Shown: positions 26,650 through 36,651 of the stretch, piece by piece | How the letters are laid out: every line of letters starts with the position of its first letter | Position numbering within the stretch: the stretch's first letter is position 1 | DNA from: Shinella sp. H4-D48 | GTDB taxonomy: Bacteria; Pseudomonadota; Alphaproteobacteria; Rhizobiales; Rhizobiaceae | Assembly: GCF_022637395.1 (NCBI RefSeq) | Contig: NZ_CP093338.1 | Span: 372,001-436,000, forward strand | DNA length: 64,000 nucleotides | Direction of reading: 5' to 3' | Position numbers and translations under genes: made by a program | The notes under the pieces: generated by a model | Told to the model about the DNA's origin: nothing | What the model saw: only the letters and a program-made list of their open reading frames with translations | Database searches by the model: none

Positions 26650-28092
26650 TCAGCCGAGACCGGCTTCCTTGAGCTGCCGATTGATGCTCTCGGCCAGTTG
26701 GTCGAGACCTTCGTCCACCGGAACCTGCTTGGCGACCATGCGCTGCAGCGTCGCTGCCCATTCCGTCGTCACATCGAAGAACAGCGGCTGCGGAGTGAAC
26801 TTGATGGAAGCGCCGGCGGCCGAAGCGTCGAACATTTCCACATAGCCCGGATACTTTTTATTGAGCTTCTCGCGGAACGCCTCGTCCTTCCAGATCGAGT
26901 TACGGACCGGATCGACGAAGTCCATCTCCACCGCGCCGAAGAGCGCGTGTTCCGGACCCGACGCCCATTGCAGGAAGTACCAGGTGGCGTCCTTGTCCTT
27001 CGAGAAATTGGACATGGCGAGCGACCAAATCCAGATGTTCGGCGTGGACTGAGTGGCTTCCGGGTTAGCTACGAAGGCGGCATAGCCGAGTTCGCCAGCC
27101 ATCTTGTTGTCGCCGCCGTTCATGAAGTAGCCAAGGCAATCGGCGTCGTAGATCATGGCGGATGCGCCCGCGCCGAGATCCGTGCCGACCTGATACCAGG
27201 TATAGGTCGACCAGTCCTTCGGGCCGCTTTCCTGGATAAGCTGCACGAACTTCTCGTGATAGGCCTTTGAGCCGGCCGTGTTCATGGCAGCCGACAGCTT
27301 GCCATCGGCATCCACGTTGAGATCTTTCTCGTTGAAGTTCGCATAACCGGACAGGAAGCCCGGATGGATCGTCGCCCAGGAGCGGGATCCACGAAGACCG
27401 ATGCCATAGATGCCGGGCACGTCCTTCTGGAGCTTCGCGGCAACCGCGATCATGTCGTCGAGGTTCTTCGGAATCTGGACGCCAGCCTTGTCGAACATCG
27501 CGCGGTTATACGTGATGTTGTTCTGCTCGAAGGCCCACGGAATGCACCACTGCTTGGCGTCCTCCGAGCCCAGGGCGCCGCCGGGCTGGCCATTCCAGGC
27601 GCAGGAGTTTTTCACGCCCTCGACAAAGTCGCCCCAGTTGTAGTTCGGGTTGGTCTTCGTCGGATCGTTGATCCACTCCTTGAGGTCGGTAATCCACCCC
27701 GCCGGACCATAGGTCCAGGTCATGTAGGCGCCGGTCATGAACGCGTCATATTCCGACGAGCCCGAGGACAGGGCCGCCGTCACCTTGTCGAAGTAGACGT
27801 CTTCCGGAAAAACGTCGTAGGTGACCTCGATGCCCGTCAGGTCCTTGAACGCCTGCAGGTTGGCAATCATGGCATCGGCATAGGGGTGCTTGTTGAGCAG
27901 AAGCTTCAGCGACTTGCCGGAATGCGCCTTCCAGTCGAAATCGGCCGCAAGCGCCCGGGTTGCCATCATGTTGAAGAGCGTTCCGGCAGCCGCCGTGGTC
28001 ATGCCGGCGGCCGCGATGCCCTTTAAAAGGTCGCGGCGGCCCATCTGTCCGCGCATGAATGCGCCGATAAGATCTTTCTCTTTATCATACAT
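26650..28092 (-). CDS. Extracellular sugar/polyol-binding protein (family 1), Tat-type signal
   Basis: 480 residues. The N-terminus has MGRRDLLKGIAAAG, a twin-arginine pattern followed by a hydrophobic stretch and an Ala-rich cleavage region near ALAADF, so export may be through Tat. The mature part is a MalE-like binding protein (LLLNKHPYADAMIANL, WCIPWAFEQNNITYN). It delivers a sugar or polyol to the permeases downstream. Its own promoter probably lies in the 122-base gap after the SorC regulator. Confidence 0.83.
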   Translation of the reverse strand: MYDKEKDLIGAFMRGQMGRRDLLKGIAAAGMTTAAAGTLFNMMATRALAADFDWKAHSGKSLKLLLNKHPYADAMIANLQAFKDLTGIEVTYDVFPEDVYFDKVTAALSSGSSEYDAFMTGAYMTWTYGPAGWITDLKEWINDPTKTNPNYNWGDFVEGVKNSCAWNGQPGGALGSEDAKQWCIPWAFEQNNITYNRAMFDKAGVQIPKNLDDMIAVAAKLQKDVPGIYGIGLRGSRSWATIHPGFLSGYANFNEKDLNVDADGKLSAAMNTAGSKAYHEKFVQLIQESGPKDWSTYTWYQVGTDLGAGASAMIYDADCLGYFMNGGDNKMAGELGYAAFVANPEATQSTPNIWIWSLAMSNFSKDKDATWYFLQWASGPEHALFGAVEMDFVDPVRNSIWKDEAFREKLNKKYPGYVEMFDASAAGASIKFTPQPLFFDVTTEWAATLQRMVAKQVPVDEGLDQLAESINRQLKEAGLG

Positions 28093-28121
28093 TCTTGTTC
28101 TCCTCCGTTGCGGGTACTTCT

Positions 28122-28159
28122 TGCTTGGACAAGCATGTTACCGGCTACCCAGACCGGTA
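28122..28159. promoter_or_regulatory. Two inverted repeats before the sugar-binding-protein gene
   Basis: TGCTTG-GA-CAAGCA (28122-28135) and TACCGG-N9-CCGGTA (28139-28144 and 28154-28159) sit 30-67 bases upstream of the binding-protein start. They are candidate operator sites for the SorC regulator or another factor. They do not match the palindromes upstream of the SorC gene itself. Confidence 0.35.
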
Positions 28160-28214
28160 TTCCTCCCACCGGGGCGGGCCTGCGCCCTCTCCCGGACCGA
28201 TTTTCAGAACTCCC

Positions 28215-29183
28215 TCACCTATCGTGTCCTACAAGCGCGGCCGCGGTCGCCTCGTCGGTGATGAGGCCGCTGAGCAGCCCGCTGGCCAGAACCGCCTTCA
28301 TCGCTGGCAGCTTGATCTTGCCACCGGAGATCGCCACCATCCGCCTGTCACGAAGTTGGTCACGCCCGAGTGTAAAGGTGCGGTCGGAAAGCGCCGTCTC
28401 TACCGGCCTTCCCTTGGCGTCGAAGAAATGGCCGAGGATCTCGCCGACGCCTCCCGCGCGCTTGATCTCCTCGAGCTCGACTTTCTCGATCATACCGGTC
28501 GCCACAAGCGATGCCTCCCGCTCGACCGTACCGACACCGACCATGAGGAGGTCGGCGCTCGCGGCCAGATCGAAAACGTCACGGACACCGCGCTGGCTGA
28601 ACAGGATATCGCGATCCTCCACAGAGTTGGCGAAGAACGGCACAGGCATGACATAGGCTTCCGCGCCCGTGCGCTCGGCCAGCCGATGGATAACGTCATG
28701 CGGGTTGGCCGAGAATTTGCGAGTCAGCCCCCCCAGCAGCGAGACGAAGCGCACGCCGCCCGTGGTGGTGCGTGGCAGGTATTCGACGCAGGCAGCAAGG
28801 GTCCTTCCATGTCCCATGCCGATCAGCATGTCGCCGCCGCGCTCGATCTCTCGCTTGAGAAACTGTGCGCCCGCGATACCGAGCGCCTTCAGCGGCAATG
28901 CATCCGGATCGAAATCGGGGACCACTTCACAATAGTCCAGTCGATAGCGCTCGATCAGGGCCTGCTCCAGTTCCACGCATTCGGAGACTTCACCATCGAT
29001 ATAGACCTTAACCAGCCCGTCCTGGTTGGCCTTTGTAATCAGCCTGTGGGCCTTCAGCGACGTAAGTCCGAGACGTTTGGCAACCTCGGCCTGCGTCAGA
29101 CCGCCCGCATAGTGCAGCCATGCGGCACGGGCTGCCATGCTCGCCTCGTCATCCCTGAGGGATCCGCCACCGCCCGCTGCCAT
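28215..29183 (-). CDS. SorC/DeoR-family sugar-binding transcriptional regulator
   Basis: 322 residues: an N-terminal helix-turn-helix (about 20-60; YAGGLTQAEVAKRLGLTSLKAH split around the turn) and a C-terminal sugar-phosphate-sensing domain (about 65-315). Same family as EryD, the erythritol regulator, agreeing with the EryA-like kinase in the operon. It leads the operon on the same strand and probably represses it in the absence of the imported sugar or its phosphate. Confidence 0.84.
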   Translation of the reverse strand: MAAGGGGSLRDDEASMAARAAWLHYAGGLTQAEVAKRLGLTSLKAHRLITKANQDGLVKVYIDGEVSECVELEQALIERYRLDYCEVVPDFDPDALPLKALGIAGAQFLKREIERGGDMLIGMGHGRTLAACVEYLPRTTTGGVRFVSLLGGLTRKFSANPHDVIHRLAERTGAEAYVMPVPFFANSVEDRDILFSQRGVRDVFDLAASADLLMVGVGTVEREASLVATGMIEKVELEEIKRAGGVGEILGHFFDAKGRPVETALSDRTFTLGRDQLRDRRMVAISGGKIKLPAMKAVLASGLLSGLITDEATAAALVGHDR

Positions 29184-29569
29184 GCCTCCGCTCCGATATG
29201 ATAATTTTTGCTTTTCTTGAAATATTTTTCAGGCGAAAATTTTCACGCCCCGTAGAAAGTGTCAAGCGGATTACATTCCGCATGTGCGAAGCATTCTGAC
29301 TGAAACCGCGCGACAACTCGGCTAGATCTGCGTTGGCATGACTGAATAATTCAACGATTCAGCAACTTGCCGCAGCGCGCACTGTGCGTGCAGTGCAAAG
29401 CACTTTCCTTATGTGATTGAGGATGACCATCAGCGATGCCGCTCGAGGGACGAAGCGAAGGTGAGCCTCCGGGTTGTGGCCATGTCGCATATCCTGCTCT
29501 AGGTAGGTTCGCTATATGAGTGGGCCATCGCCTAATGCGCCGAGCGGCCCTGATGAGAGACTACGTGAT
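29184..29569. other. Intergenic region between divergent genes
   Basis: A gap of 386 bases with no convincing gene. Next to the SorC start it is AT-rich with palindromes (29218-29244). Further right are the palindrome TGAAT-A-ATTCA (29343-29353) and GCACTG-N6-CAGTGC (29379-29396), neither followed by a T-run. It should hold the SorC promoter and the promoter of the rightward unknown gene; no clear -35/-10 pair was found. Confidence 0.4.
29218..29244. promoter_or_regulatory. Tandem AT-rich palindromes upstream of the SorC gene
   Basis: TGAAATATTTTTCA (29218-29231) and GAAAATTTTC (29235-29244), centres 15 bases apart, 34-61 bases upstream of the regulator start. They share a TGAAAATTTTCA-like core and are good candidates for SorC autoregulatory operators. 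Confidence 0.45.
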
Positions 29570-30364
29570 ATGTTCGACAAAGCACCCAATGGGGCCGCCA
29601 TAGTACTCACAGCGACACTCGTAGCGGGCAGCACCGTCTGCGCGGGTGCATCAGACGCAAACCTCACGATAGAAGTAAGCGGCGCGCTTCTCGAACACGG
29701 CGGCGTTGTAACCATCTATCCGATACCAGTAACGCCGGAGGACCTGCGCGCACCAGACGGAGAGGCCGCCGACCGCATTGCGGTTACCTCCCGCTATGCC
29801 GAGGTACAGCTGAAATATCCCAAGAACGGCAAGTACGTCTTCCGCTTCCGAAACCCGGCAGAAACCCCAGATGATCAGAAACTTGGCACACAGGCGCTCT
29901 CGGTCATCGGTACCGATAATCAAGATCGGGGCCCGCAGATGACGGCTGGTTTCAAGGATGCCTATTCGTCAGGTGGGCAGGTCATCCGCGTGTTGCCGCG
30001 CGCCGAATACGCCGCGGAAAGTGAAGCGGCGCGGACAAATGCCCGATGGGGAAAGTTAGAGGGAAAGGAGGTGTTGCCGCCGGCCGATGAACGCGGCGCC
30101 CGCGCGCTGGCGGCAATCGTCGGCTACGGCATGTCCGATTTCACGTTCCAGTGCACAGGTAACGCGTCCGTACAGGTGTGCACGATCCCGCCAGACCAAT
30201 GGCCAGCGCTCGACATGCGCTGGTGGCGCGATATCGCGGAAGCCCGGCTTGAACGGTTGGATCACCACGCATTGCGGCGCTGCTACAACAGCTCATGGCT
30301 GGGCGGTGGCACATGCGAAGCCGATCCGCAATCCGACGAGCCTGCCTATAATCACCGGAAGTGA
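29570..30364 (+). CDS. Secreted protein of unknown function
   Basis: 264 residues from the ATG at 29570, chosen since it directly precedes a signal peptide (MFDKAPNGAAIVLTATLV, cleavage near CAGA/SDAN); an ATG at 29516 would add 18 residues with no clear role. The C-terminal half has four cysteines in two pairs (FQC-N8-C and RRC-N11-C), suggesting periplasmic disulfides. I recognise no family. It stands alone between divergent SorC and the BCCT gene on its own strand. Confidence 0.55.
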   Translation: MFDKAPNGAAIVLTATLVAGSTVCAGASDANLTIEVSGALLEHGGVVTIYPIPVTPEDLRAPDGEAADRIAVTSRYAEVQLKYPKNGKYVFRFRNPAETPDDQKLGTQALSVIGTDNQDRGPQMTAGFKDAYSSGGQVIRVLPRAEYAAESEAARTNARWGKLEGKEVLPPADERGARALAAIVGYGMSDFTFQCTGNASVQVCTIPPDQWPALDMRWWRDIAEARLERLDHHALRRCYNSSWLGGGTCEADPQSDEPAYNHRK

Positions 30365-30544
30365 GCTGGCGTCATTGAGCCGTCTCCGCGTCAGGCCATC
30401 CCGGCGCAGCGGAGTGCAAGGCCGACACCTGCATGCGACGCTCTTGGTCGACCTCTTGATTTTTGTTCTATATTCCCTTTGCCAAGATACAGGTTCGATC
30501 GCGTCTTCAGGCGCATCGGCCGTCAAGCAGTGGATGCCAGCATC

Positions 30545-32536
<1,992 letters not shown>

Positions 32537-32598
32537 CACCGGAAGCCGCGACCCCTGACGGGATCGATATCCATCGCGCATATTGCTGCGACGTTTTT

Positions 32599-32623
32599 GG
32601 AACATCGGACGATACAGCGAGTT
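32599..32623 (+). promoter_or_regulatory. General-stress (EcfG/RpoE2-type) promoter
   Basis: GGAAC (32599-32603), 18 bases, then TT (32622-32623): an exact match to the GGAAC-N18/19-TT pattern known for RpoE2/EcfG sigma factors of rhizobia. It lies about 50 bases before the 25-aa gene at 32674. Confidence 0.65.
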
Positions 32624-32673
32624 GGGCCACCATGCTGCGGGCCGTCGCCTGCGCGTTACAGGAGGTCTCAACA

Positions 32674-32751
32674 ATGGGTCGTGGTATTCTTCTCTGGCTT
32701 CTGGGTATTCCCCTGCCGCTCGTCATTCTGCTCGTCCTCTTTCTGCGATAG
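32674..32751 (+). CDS. 25-residue hydrophobic membrane peptide
   Basis: Short gene ATG to TAG encoding a 25-residue peptide, MGRGILLWLLGIPLPLVILL followed by VLFLR, a single hydrophobic helix with Arg at both ends and a central Pro-Leu-Pro. Translation signals are strong: GGAGG eight bases before the ATG, and the stop merges with the ribosome site (AGGAGG) of the next gene. It follows a general-stress-type promoter. I have the impression that similar tiny proteins occur in other rhizobia, but no function is known to me. Confidence 0.65.
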   Translation: MGRGILLWLLGIPLPLVILLVLFLR

Positions 32752-32760
32752 GAGGCGGCG

Positions 32761-33663
32761 ATGTCCCTTTACAGCTCGGATGTTTCCGATGTCGGTGTCG
32801 AATCCGGCAGGCCGGCCCTCGCCTGGGGTCCGGTTATCGGGGGCGCGGTCGCAGCCGCAGCCGCCACGATCATTCTCCTTCTTCTCGGGTCAGGTGTTGG
32901 TCTGACGATGGTGTCGCCCTGGGCAGGCGACAGCGCCTCGTTCGCTACCGTCGGCGTTACGGCCGCGATCTGGTTTGTCGTCGTTCAATGGCTTTCTTCG
33001 GCACTGGGCGGCTATCTGACCGGACGCCTTCGCACCAAGTGGGCCAATGTTCACACCGACGAAGTGTTTTTTCGCGATACCGCGCATGGGTTTCTGAGTT
33101 GGGCCCTGGCAACGGTGGTTGTGTTGGGTATGGCGGGCTCTGCGTTCACTGCACTCGCCGGGGCGGGCGCCCAGGCGGCATCCTCCGCAGTGGCGACCGC
33201 AACAGTCGCGGGCACGGCAGCTGCCGCAAACAGCGACGCATCCAGCCCCGATGCGGCAACCGGCTACTTTACTGACATCTTGCTGCGCCCGCAGGACGTA
33301 GCCAGCCGCGCTCGAACGGACGATGCGTCCGCAGCAGCCGAGGTCTCGCGTATCCTGATGCGGGGTGCGGTGAGCGATGGCGTACCGGAAGCCGACAGAG
33401 CATATATTTCGTCGATCGTCGCCGCGCGCGCCGGCATAACGCCGGAAGAAGCCCGTGCCCGTGTCGATCAGGTGCTGACACAGATCGAAGATGCAAAGAA
33501 CGCCGCCCTTAAGGCGGCTGATGAGGCACGCAAGTCCGCCGCAACTGCGGCCATGCTCGGCGCCCTGTCCTTGCTGGTCGGTGCATTTATAGCATCTGCC
33601 GCTGCCGCCCTTGGCGGACGCCAGCGCGATGATGAAGAAGCTGCATTGATCGTTGCACGATGA
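32761..33663 (+). CDS. Membrane protein of unknown function, likely stress-induced
   Basis: 300 residues. Hydrophobic segments at about 23-48, 62-85, 112-135 and 268-288; between the last two lies a long soluble region with the helical stretch ARAGITPEEARARVDQVLTQ and Ala/Lys/Glu-rich coiled sequence (about 215-265). Start has GGAGG 5 bases before the ATG. It forms a two-gene unit with the 25-aa peptide behind a GGAAC-type promoter and ahead of a terminator. No enzymatic motif seen. Confidence 0.65.
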   Translation: MSLYSSDVSDVGVESGRPALAWGPVIGGAVAAAAATIILLLLGSGVGLTMVSPWAGDSASFATVGVTAAIWFVVVQWLSSALGGYLTGRLRTKWANVHTDEVFFRDTAHGFLSWALATVVVLGMAGSAFTALAGAGAQAASSAVATATVAGTAAAANSDASSPDAATGYFTDILLRPQDVASRARTDDASAAAEVSRILMRGAVSDGVPEADRAYISSIVAARAGITPEEARARVDQVLTQIEDAKNAALKAADEARKSAATAAMLGALSLLVGAFIASAAAALGGRQRDDEEAALIVAR

Positions 33664-33672
33664 GTGACTGAG

Positions 33673-33696
33673 AAGCCGCCCCCCGGGGGGCGGCTT
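33673..33696 (+). terminator. Hairpin terminator after the membrane-protein gene
   Basis: AAGCCGCCCCCC/GGGGGGCGGCTT perfect inverted repeat ten bases after the stop, with only a short T-run (TTT). GC-rich enough to terminate or to protect the mRNA end. Confidence 0.6.
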
Positions 33697-33777
33697 TACA
33701 CCAACCAAAGCCACGTCTGTTGCACAGGCTCGATGTGGTTGGGGCACCGCAACCCACGGATTTATTTTCCGCCGAGC

Positions 33778-33802
33778 GGAACGTCGTCTCCACTCCCCGG
33801 TT
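33778..33802 (+). promoter_or_regulatory. General-stress (EcfG/RpoE2-type) promoter of the yciF-like gene
   Basis: GGAAC (33778-33782), 18 bases, TT (33801-33802), about 40 bases before the ATG at 33844. Second exact match in 1.2 kb to the rhizobial general-stress pattern. Confidence 0.68.
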
Positions 33803-33843
33803 CAGTAAGTCCTATTCCTCTCACAAATTGAACGGATTCTATC

Positions 33844-34350
33844 ATGGCTACAGAAAAAACATTGAACGACCTGTTCCTCGATACGCTCAAGGACATCTAC
33901 TTCGCCGAAAAACAGATCCTGAAGGCACTGCCTAAAATGGCGCGTGCGGCGCAATCGGAGGAAGGCAAAGCAGGCTTCCTCCAGCACCGCGATGAAACGC
34001 AGGGCCAGATCGAACGCCTTGAACAGGTATTCGAACTTCTCGGCAAATCCGCCCGCGGAAAGACCTGCGAAGCCATCCAGGGCATCATCGCTGAAGGCGA
34101 AGAAATCATGGAAGACTACAAGGGCACAGCTGCCCTCGACGCCGGTCTCATCTCCTCCGCCCAGGCGGTCGAGCATTACGAGATCGCGCGCTACGGCACG
34201 CTGAAGGCCTGGGCGAAACAGCTTGGCATGAAGGACGCCATCCCGCTGCTCGACGCCAATCTTCAGGAAGAGATCGCCACCGACCAAAAGCTGACCGCTC
34301 TCGGAGAATCCTCGGCAAATGCCAAGGGCTCCATGAAAAAAGCCAGCTAG
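33844..34350 (+). CDS. YciE/YciF-family (DUF892) ferritin-like stress protein
   Basis: 168 residues, all helical, with the family opening [20 protein letters not shown] and internal Glu/His residues (AEKQ, HRDE, EHYE) spaced as in di-iron four-helix bundles. YciF-type proteins are general stress markers in enterobacteria and rhizobia; ferroxidase activity has been proposed only from the fold. It has its own GGAAC-type promoter and is followed by a terminator and then catalase. Confidence 0.85.
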   Translation: MATEKTLNDLFLDTLKDIYFAEKQILKALPKMARAAQSEEGKAGFLQHRDETQGQIERLEQVFELLGKSARGKTCEAIQGIIAEGEEIMEDYKGTAALDAGLISSAQAVEHYEIARYGTLKAWAKQLGMKDAIPLLDANLQEEIATDQKLTALGESSANAKGSMKKAS

Positions 34351-34370
34351 ACCGTCAGCACCTCCAATCA

Positions 34371-34399
34371 GGCCGCCCTCGAGGGCGGCCTCTTTGCTT
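34371..34399 (+). terminator. Rho-independent terminator between the yciF-like and catalase genes
   Basis: GGCCGCCCTC/GAGGGCGGCC perfect stem (34371-34390) followed by TCTTTGCTT. It lies 20 bases after the stop. The catalase gene then has only about 50 bases for its own promoter, so some read-through through this stem is possible. Confidence 0.7.
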
Positions 34400-34442
34400 C
34401 CGGGCCATGGCGCCCATCGATCCGTTTACAGGAGCCAGTTCC

Positions 34443-36593
34443 ATGGCCAAGAAAACAACGGCTACATCGCAGCTCAGCACAACCGATACCGTCACGATTC
34501 ACGACGCAAAGCTGCAACGGGGTCAAGGCGGCGAGCTCCACCAGACGGCCGATGATGGCGATGCGGCCGTTCTGACGACCGCGCAGGGCGGGCCGGTCGC
34601 GGATGACCAGAACTCGATGCGGGTCGGCCCGAGGGGCCCGCTCGTTGTCGACGATTTCCATTTCCGCGAGAAAATCTTCCACTTCGACCACGAGCGTATT
34701 CCCGAACGCGTCGTTCATGCCCGCGGCTATGGCGCGCATGGCTTCTTCGAAACCTATGCTTCGCTTGCGGCCTATACCAAAGCCGATCTTTTCCAGCGGC
34801 CCGGCGAGCGTACGCCTGCCTTTGTCCGCTTCTCCACGGTTGCCGGCAACAAGGGCTCGGCAGACCTCGCGCGCGATGTCCGGGGTTTCGCCGTCAAGCT
34901 CTATACCCAGGAAGGCAACTGGGATCTCGTCGGCAATAACATTCCGGTTTTCTTCATCCAGGATGCGATCAAGTTCCCCGACCTGATCCATGCCGCCAAG
35001 CAGGAACCCGATCGGGCCTTTCCGCAGGCGCAGACCGCCCACGACACGTTCTGGGATTTTATCAGCCTGACTCCGGAAAGCATGAACATGGTCATGTGGA
35101 TCATGTCGGACCGCACAATTCCGCGGTCATTTCGCTTCATGGAAGGCTTCGGTGTCCACACCTTCCGGTTCGTCAACGCCAAGAACGAATCGATCTTCGT
35201 GAAATTCCACTGGAAGCCGAAGCTGGGGTTGCAATCGGTCGCCTGGAACGAAGCCGTCAAGATCAACGGCGCGGATCCCGATTTTCACCGTCGCGACCTC
35301 TGGCAGGCGATACAGTCCGGCAACTACCCGGAATGGGAATTGCAGGTTCAGCTGTTCGACCAGGATTTCGCCGACAGCTTCGACTTCGACGTACTCGACC
35401 CGACGAAGATCATCCCGGAAGAAATCCTCAAGCCGCAGCCGGTCGGACGTCTGGTGCTGGATCGCATGCCGGACAACTTCTTTGCGGAGACCGAACAGGT
35501 CGCCTTCATGACGCAGAACGTGCCGCCGGGCATCGATTTCAGCAACGACCCGCTGCTGCAGGGTCGGAATTTCTCTTATCTCGACACCCAGCTGAAGCGC
35601 CTTGGAAGCCCGAACTTCACGCATCTGCCGATCAATGCGCCAAAGTGTCCGTTCGCGCATTTCCAGCAGGATGGTCACATGGCGATGCGAAATCCGGTGG
35701 GTCGGGCGAACTACCAGCCGAATTCCTTCAACAAAGGGCCACGTGAATCCCCGATGCGCGGTCATCGCTCCTACGCCGTTGAAGAGCAAGGGACCAAGGC
35801 GCGGTTGCGTCCCGAGAGCTTTGCCGACCACTACAGCCAGGCCCGGCAGTTCTACATCAGCCAGACTCCGCCCGAGCAACGCCATATCGCAGCCGCGCTC
35901 ACCTTCGAACTGAGCAAGGTTGAAACGCCTGTTATCCGCGAACGTATGGTCTCGCATCTTCTCAATATCGACGAGACGCTGGCCGCGACCGTTGCCCAGA
36001 AGCTCGGCTTCCAGTCGATGCCGAAGCCCGCAGACGCGGCCGTGCCGACACGCCAGGATCTGGAGCCGTCGCCGGCACTCAGCATCGTCGTGAAAGGCCC
36101 CAAGCACTTCGAGGGCCGCAAGCTCGGCATTCTCGTCACGGACGGCGTGGACGCCGAACTGCTGAAGGGCATTATGGCGGCGATAGAAACGGAAAGTGCC
36201 GTCTATGAACTGATTGCTCCGAAGGTCGGCGGCGTCACGGCATCGGACGGATCATGGGTCGAGGCGCATCATATGATTGACGGTGGACCGTCCGTCCTGT
36301 TCGATGCCGTGGTACTCCTGACGTCTACCGAGGCGATCGACGACCTCGTGATGGAAGCAACGGCGCGCGACTTTGTTGCCGACGCCTTCCAACACTGCAA
36401 GTTCATCGGTTACGACTCGTCGGCGGTGAAACTACTGGAAAAGGCCGGCATCGCTGATGCCCTCGACGAGGGCGTGATCATGCTTCCCGGCGAGGACGGC
36501 ATTGCCGGCTTCGTTTCCGAACTCGGCAAATTGCGTGTCTGGGGACGCGAACCATCAGTAAAGCTTGGCAAGGCATCACCGACAATCAAATAA
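34443..36593 (+). CDS. katE: Large-subunit catalase (KatE/HPII type) with DJ-1/PfpI-like C-terminal domain
   Basis: 716 residues, the length of large clade 2 catalases. Catalytic His in [15 protein letters not shown] (near 88), the distal Asn in [16 protein letters not shown], and the heme-ligand Tyr in [15 protein letters not shown] near 375. A flavodoxin/DJ-1-like domain covers about 555-715 ([19 protein letters not shown]). It decomposes hydrogen peroxide in the cytoplasm. The ATG at 34443 has AGGAG 8 bases upstream and was preferred to an in-frame ATG at 34407. Location beside general-stress genes fits KatE-like stationary/stress catalases. Confidence 0.9.
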   Translation: MAKKTTATSQLSTTDTVTIHDAKLQRGQGGELHQTADDGDAAVLTTAQGGPVADDQNSMRVGPRGPLVVDDFHFREKIFHFDHERIPERVVHARGYGAHGFFETYASLAAYTKADLFQRPGERTPAFVRFSTVAGNKGSADLARDVRGFAVKLYTQEGNWDLVGNNIPVFFIQDAIKFPDLIHAAKQEPDRAFPQAQTAHDTFWDFISLTPESMNMVMWIMSDRTIPRSFRFMEGFGVHTFRFVNAKNESIFVKFHWKPKLGLQSVAWNEAVKINGADPDFHRRDLWQAIQSGNYPEWELQVQLFDQDFADSFDFDVLDPTKIIPEEILKPQPVGRLVLDRMPDNFFAETEQVAFMTQNVPPGIDFSNDPLLQGRNFSYLDTQLKRLGSPNFTHLPINAPKCPFAHFQQDGHMAMRNPVGRANYQPNSFNKGPRESPMRGHRSYAVEEQGTKARLRPESFADHYSQARQFYISQTPPEQRHIAAALTFELSKVETPVIRERMVSHLLNIDETLAATVAQKLGFQSMPKPADAAVPTRQDLEPSPALSIVVKGPKHFEGRKLGILVTDGVDAELLKGIMAAIETESAVYELIAPKVGGVTASDGSWVEAHHMIDGGPSVLFDAVVLLTSTEAIDDLVMEATARDFVADAFQHCKFIGYDSSAVKLLEKAGIADALDEGVIMLPGEDGIAGFVSELGKLRVWGREPSVKLGKASPTIK

Positions 36594-36602
36594 GGCGGCA
36601 TG

Positions 36603-36630
36603 AGCGCGGCATAAATGCCGCGCTTCTTTT
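36603..36630 (+). terminator. Rho-independent terminator of the catalase gene
   Basis: AGCGCGGCAT/ATGCCGCGCT stem followed by TTCTTTT, ten bases after the catalase stop and before the convergent FAD oxidoreductase gene. Confidence 0.8.
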
Positions 36631-36651
36631 CTACCGGTCCGGCCGACAAAA

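Noticed and set aside
25443-26672. 409-codon plus-strand open frame
   Set aside because: Antisense to the two MalFG-type permeases; charged composition and no motif.
28095-29201. 368-codon plus-strand open frame
   Set aside because: Antisense to the SorC regulator, which has a clear helix-turn-helix and family length.
34350-34443. GGAAC-type stress promoter for catalase
   Set aside because: Searched for GGAAC with an 18-19 base spacing to TT in the short gap and found none.
35127-36107. 326-codon minus-strand open frame
   Set aside because: Antisense to catalase, whose heme and active-site motifs are unmistakable.
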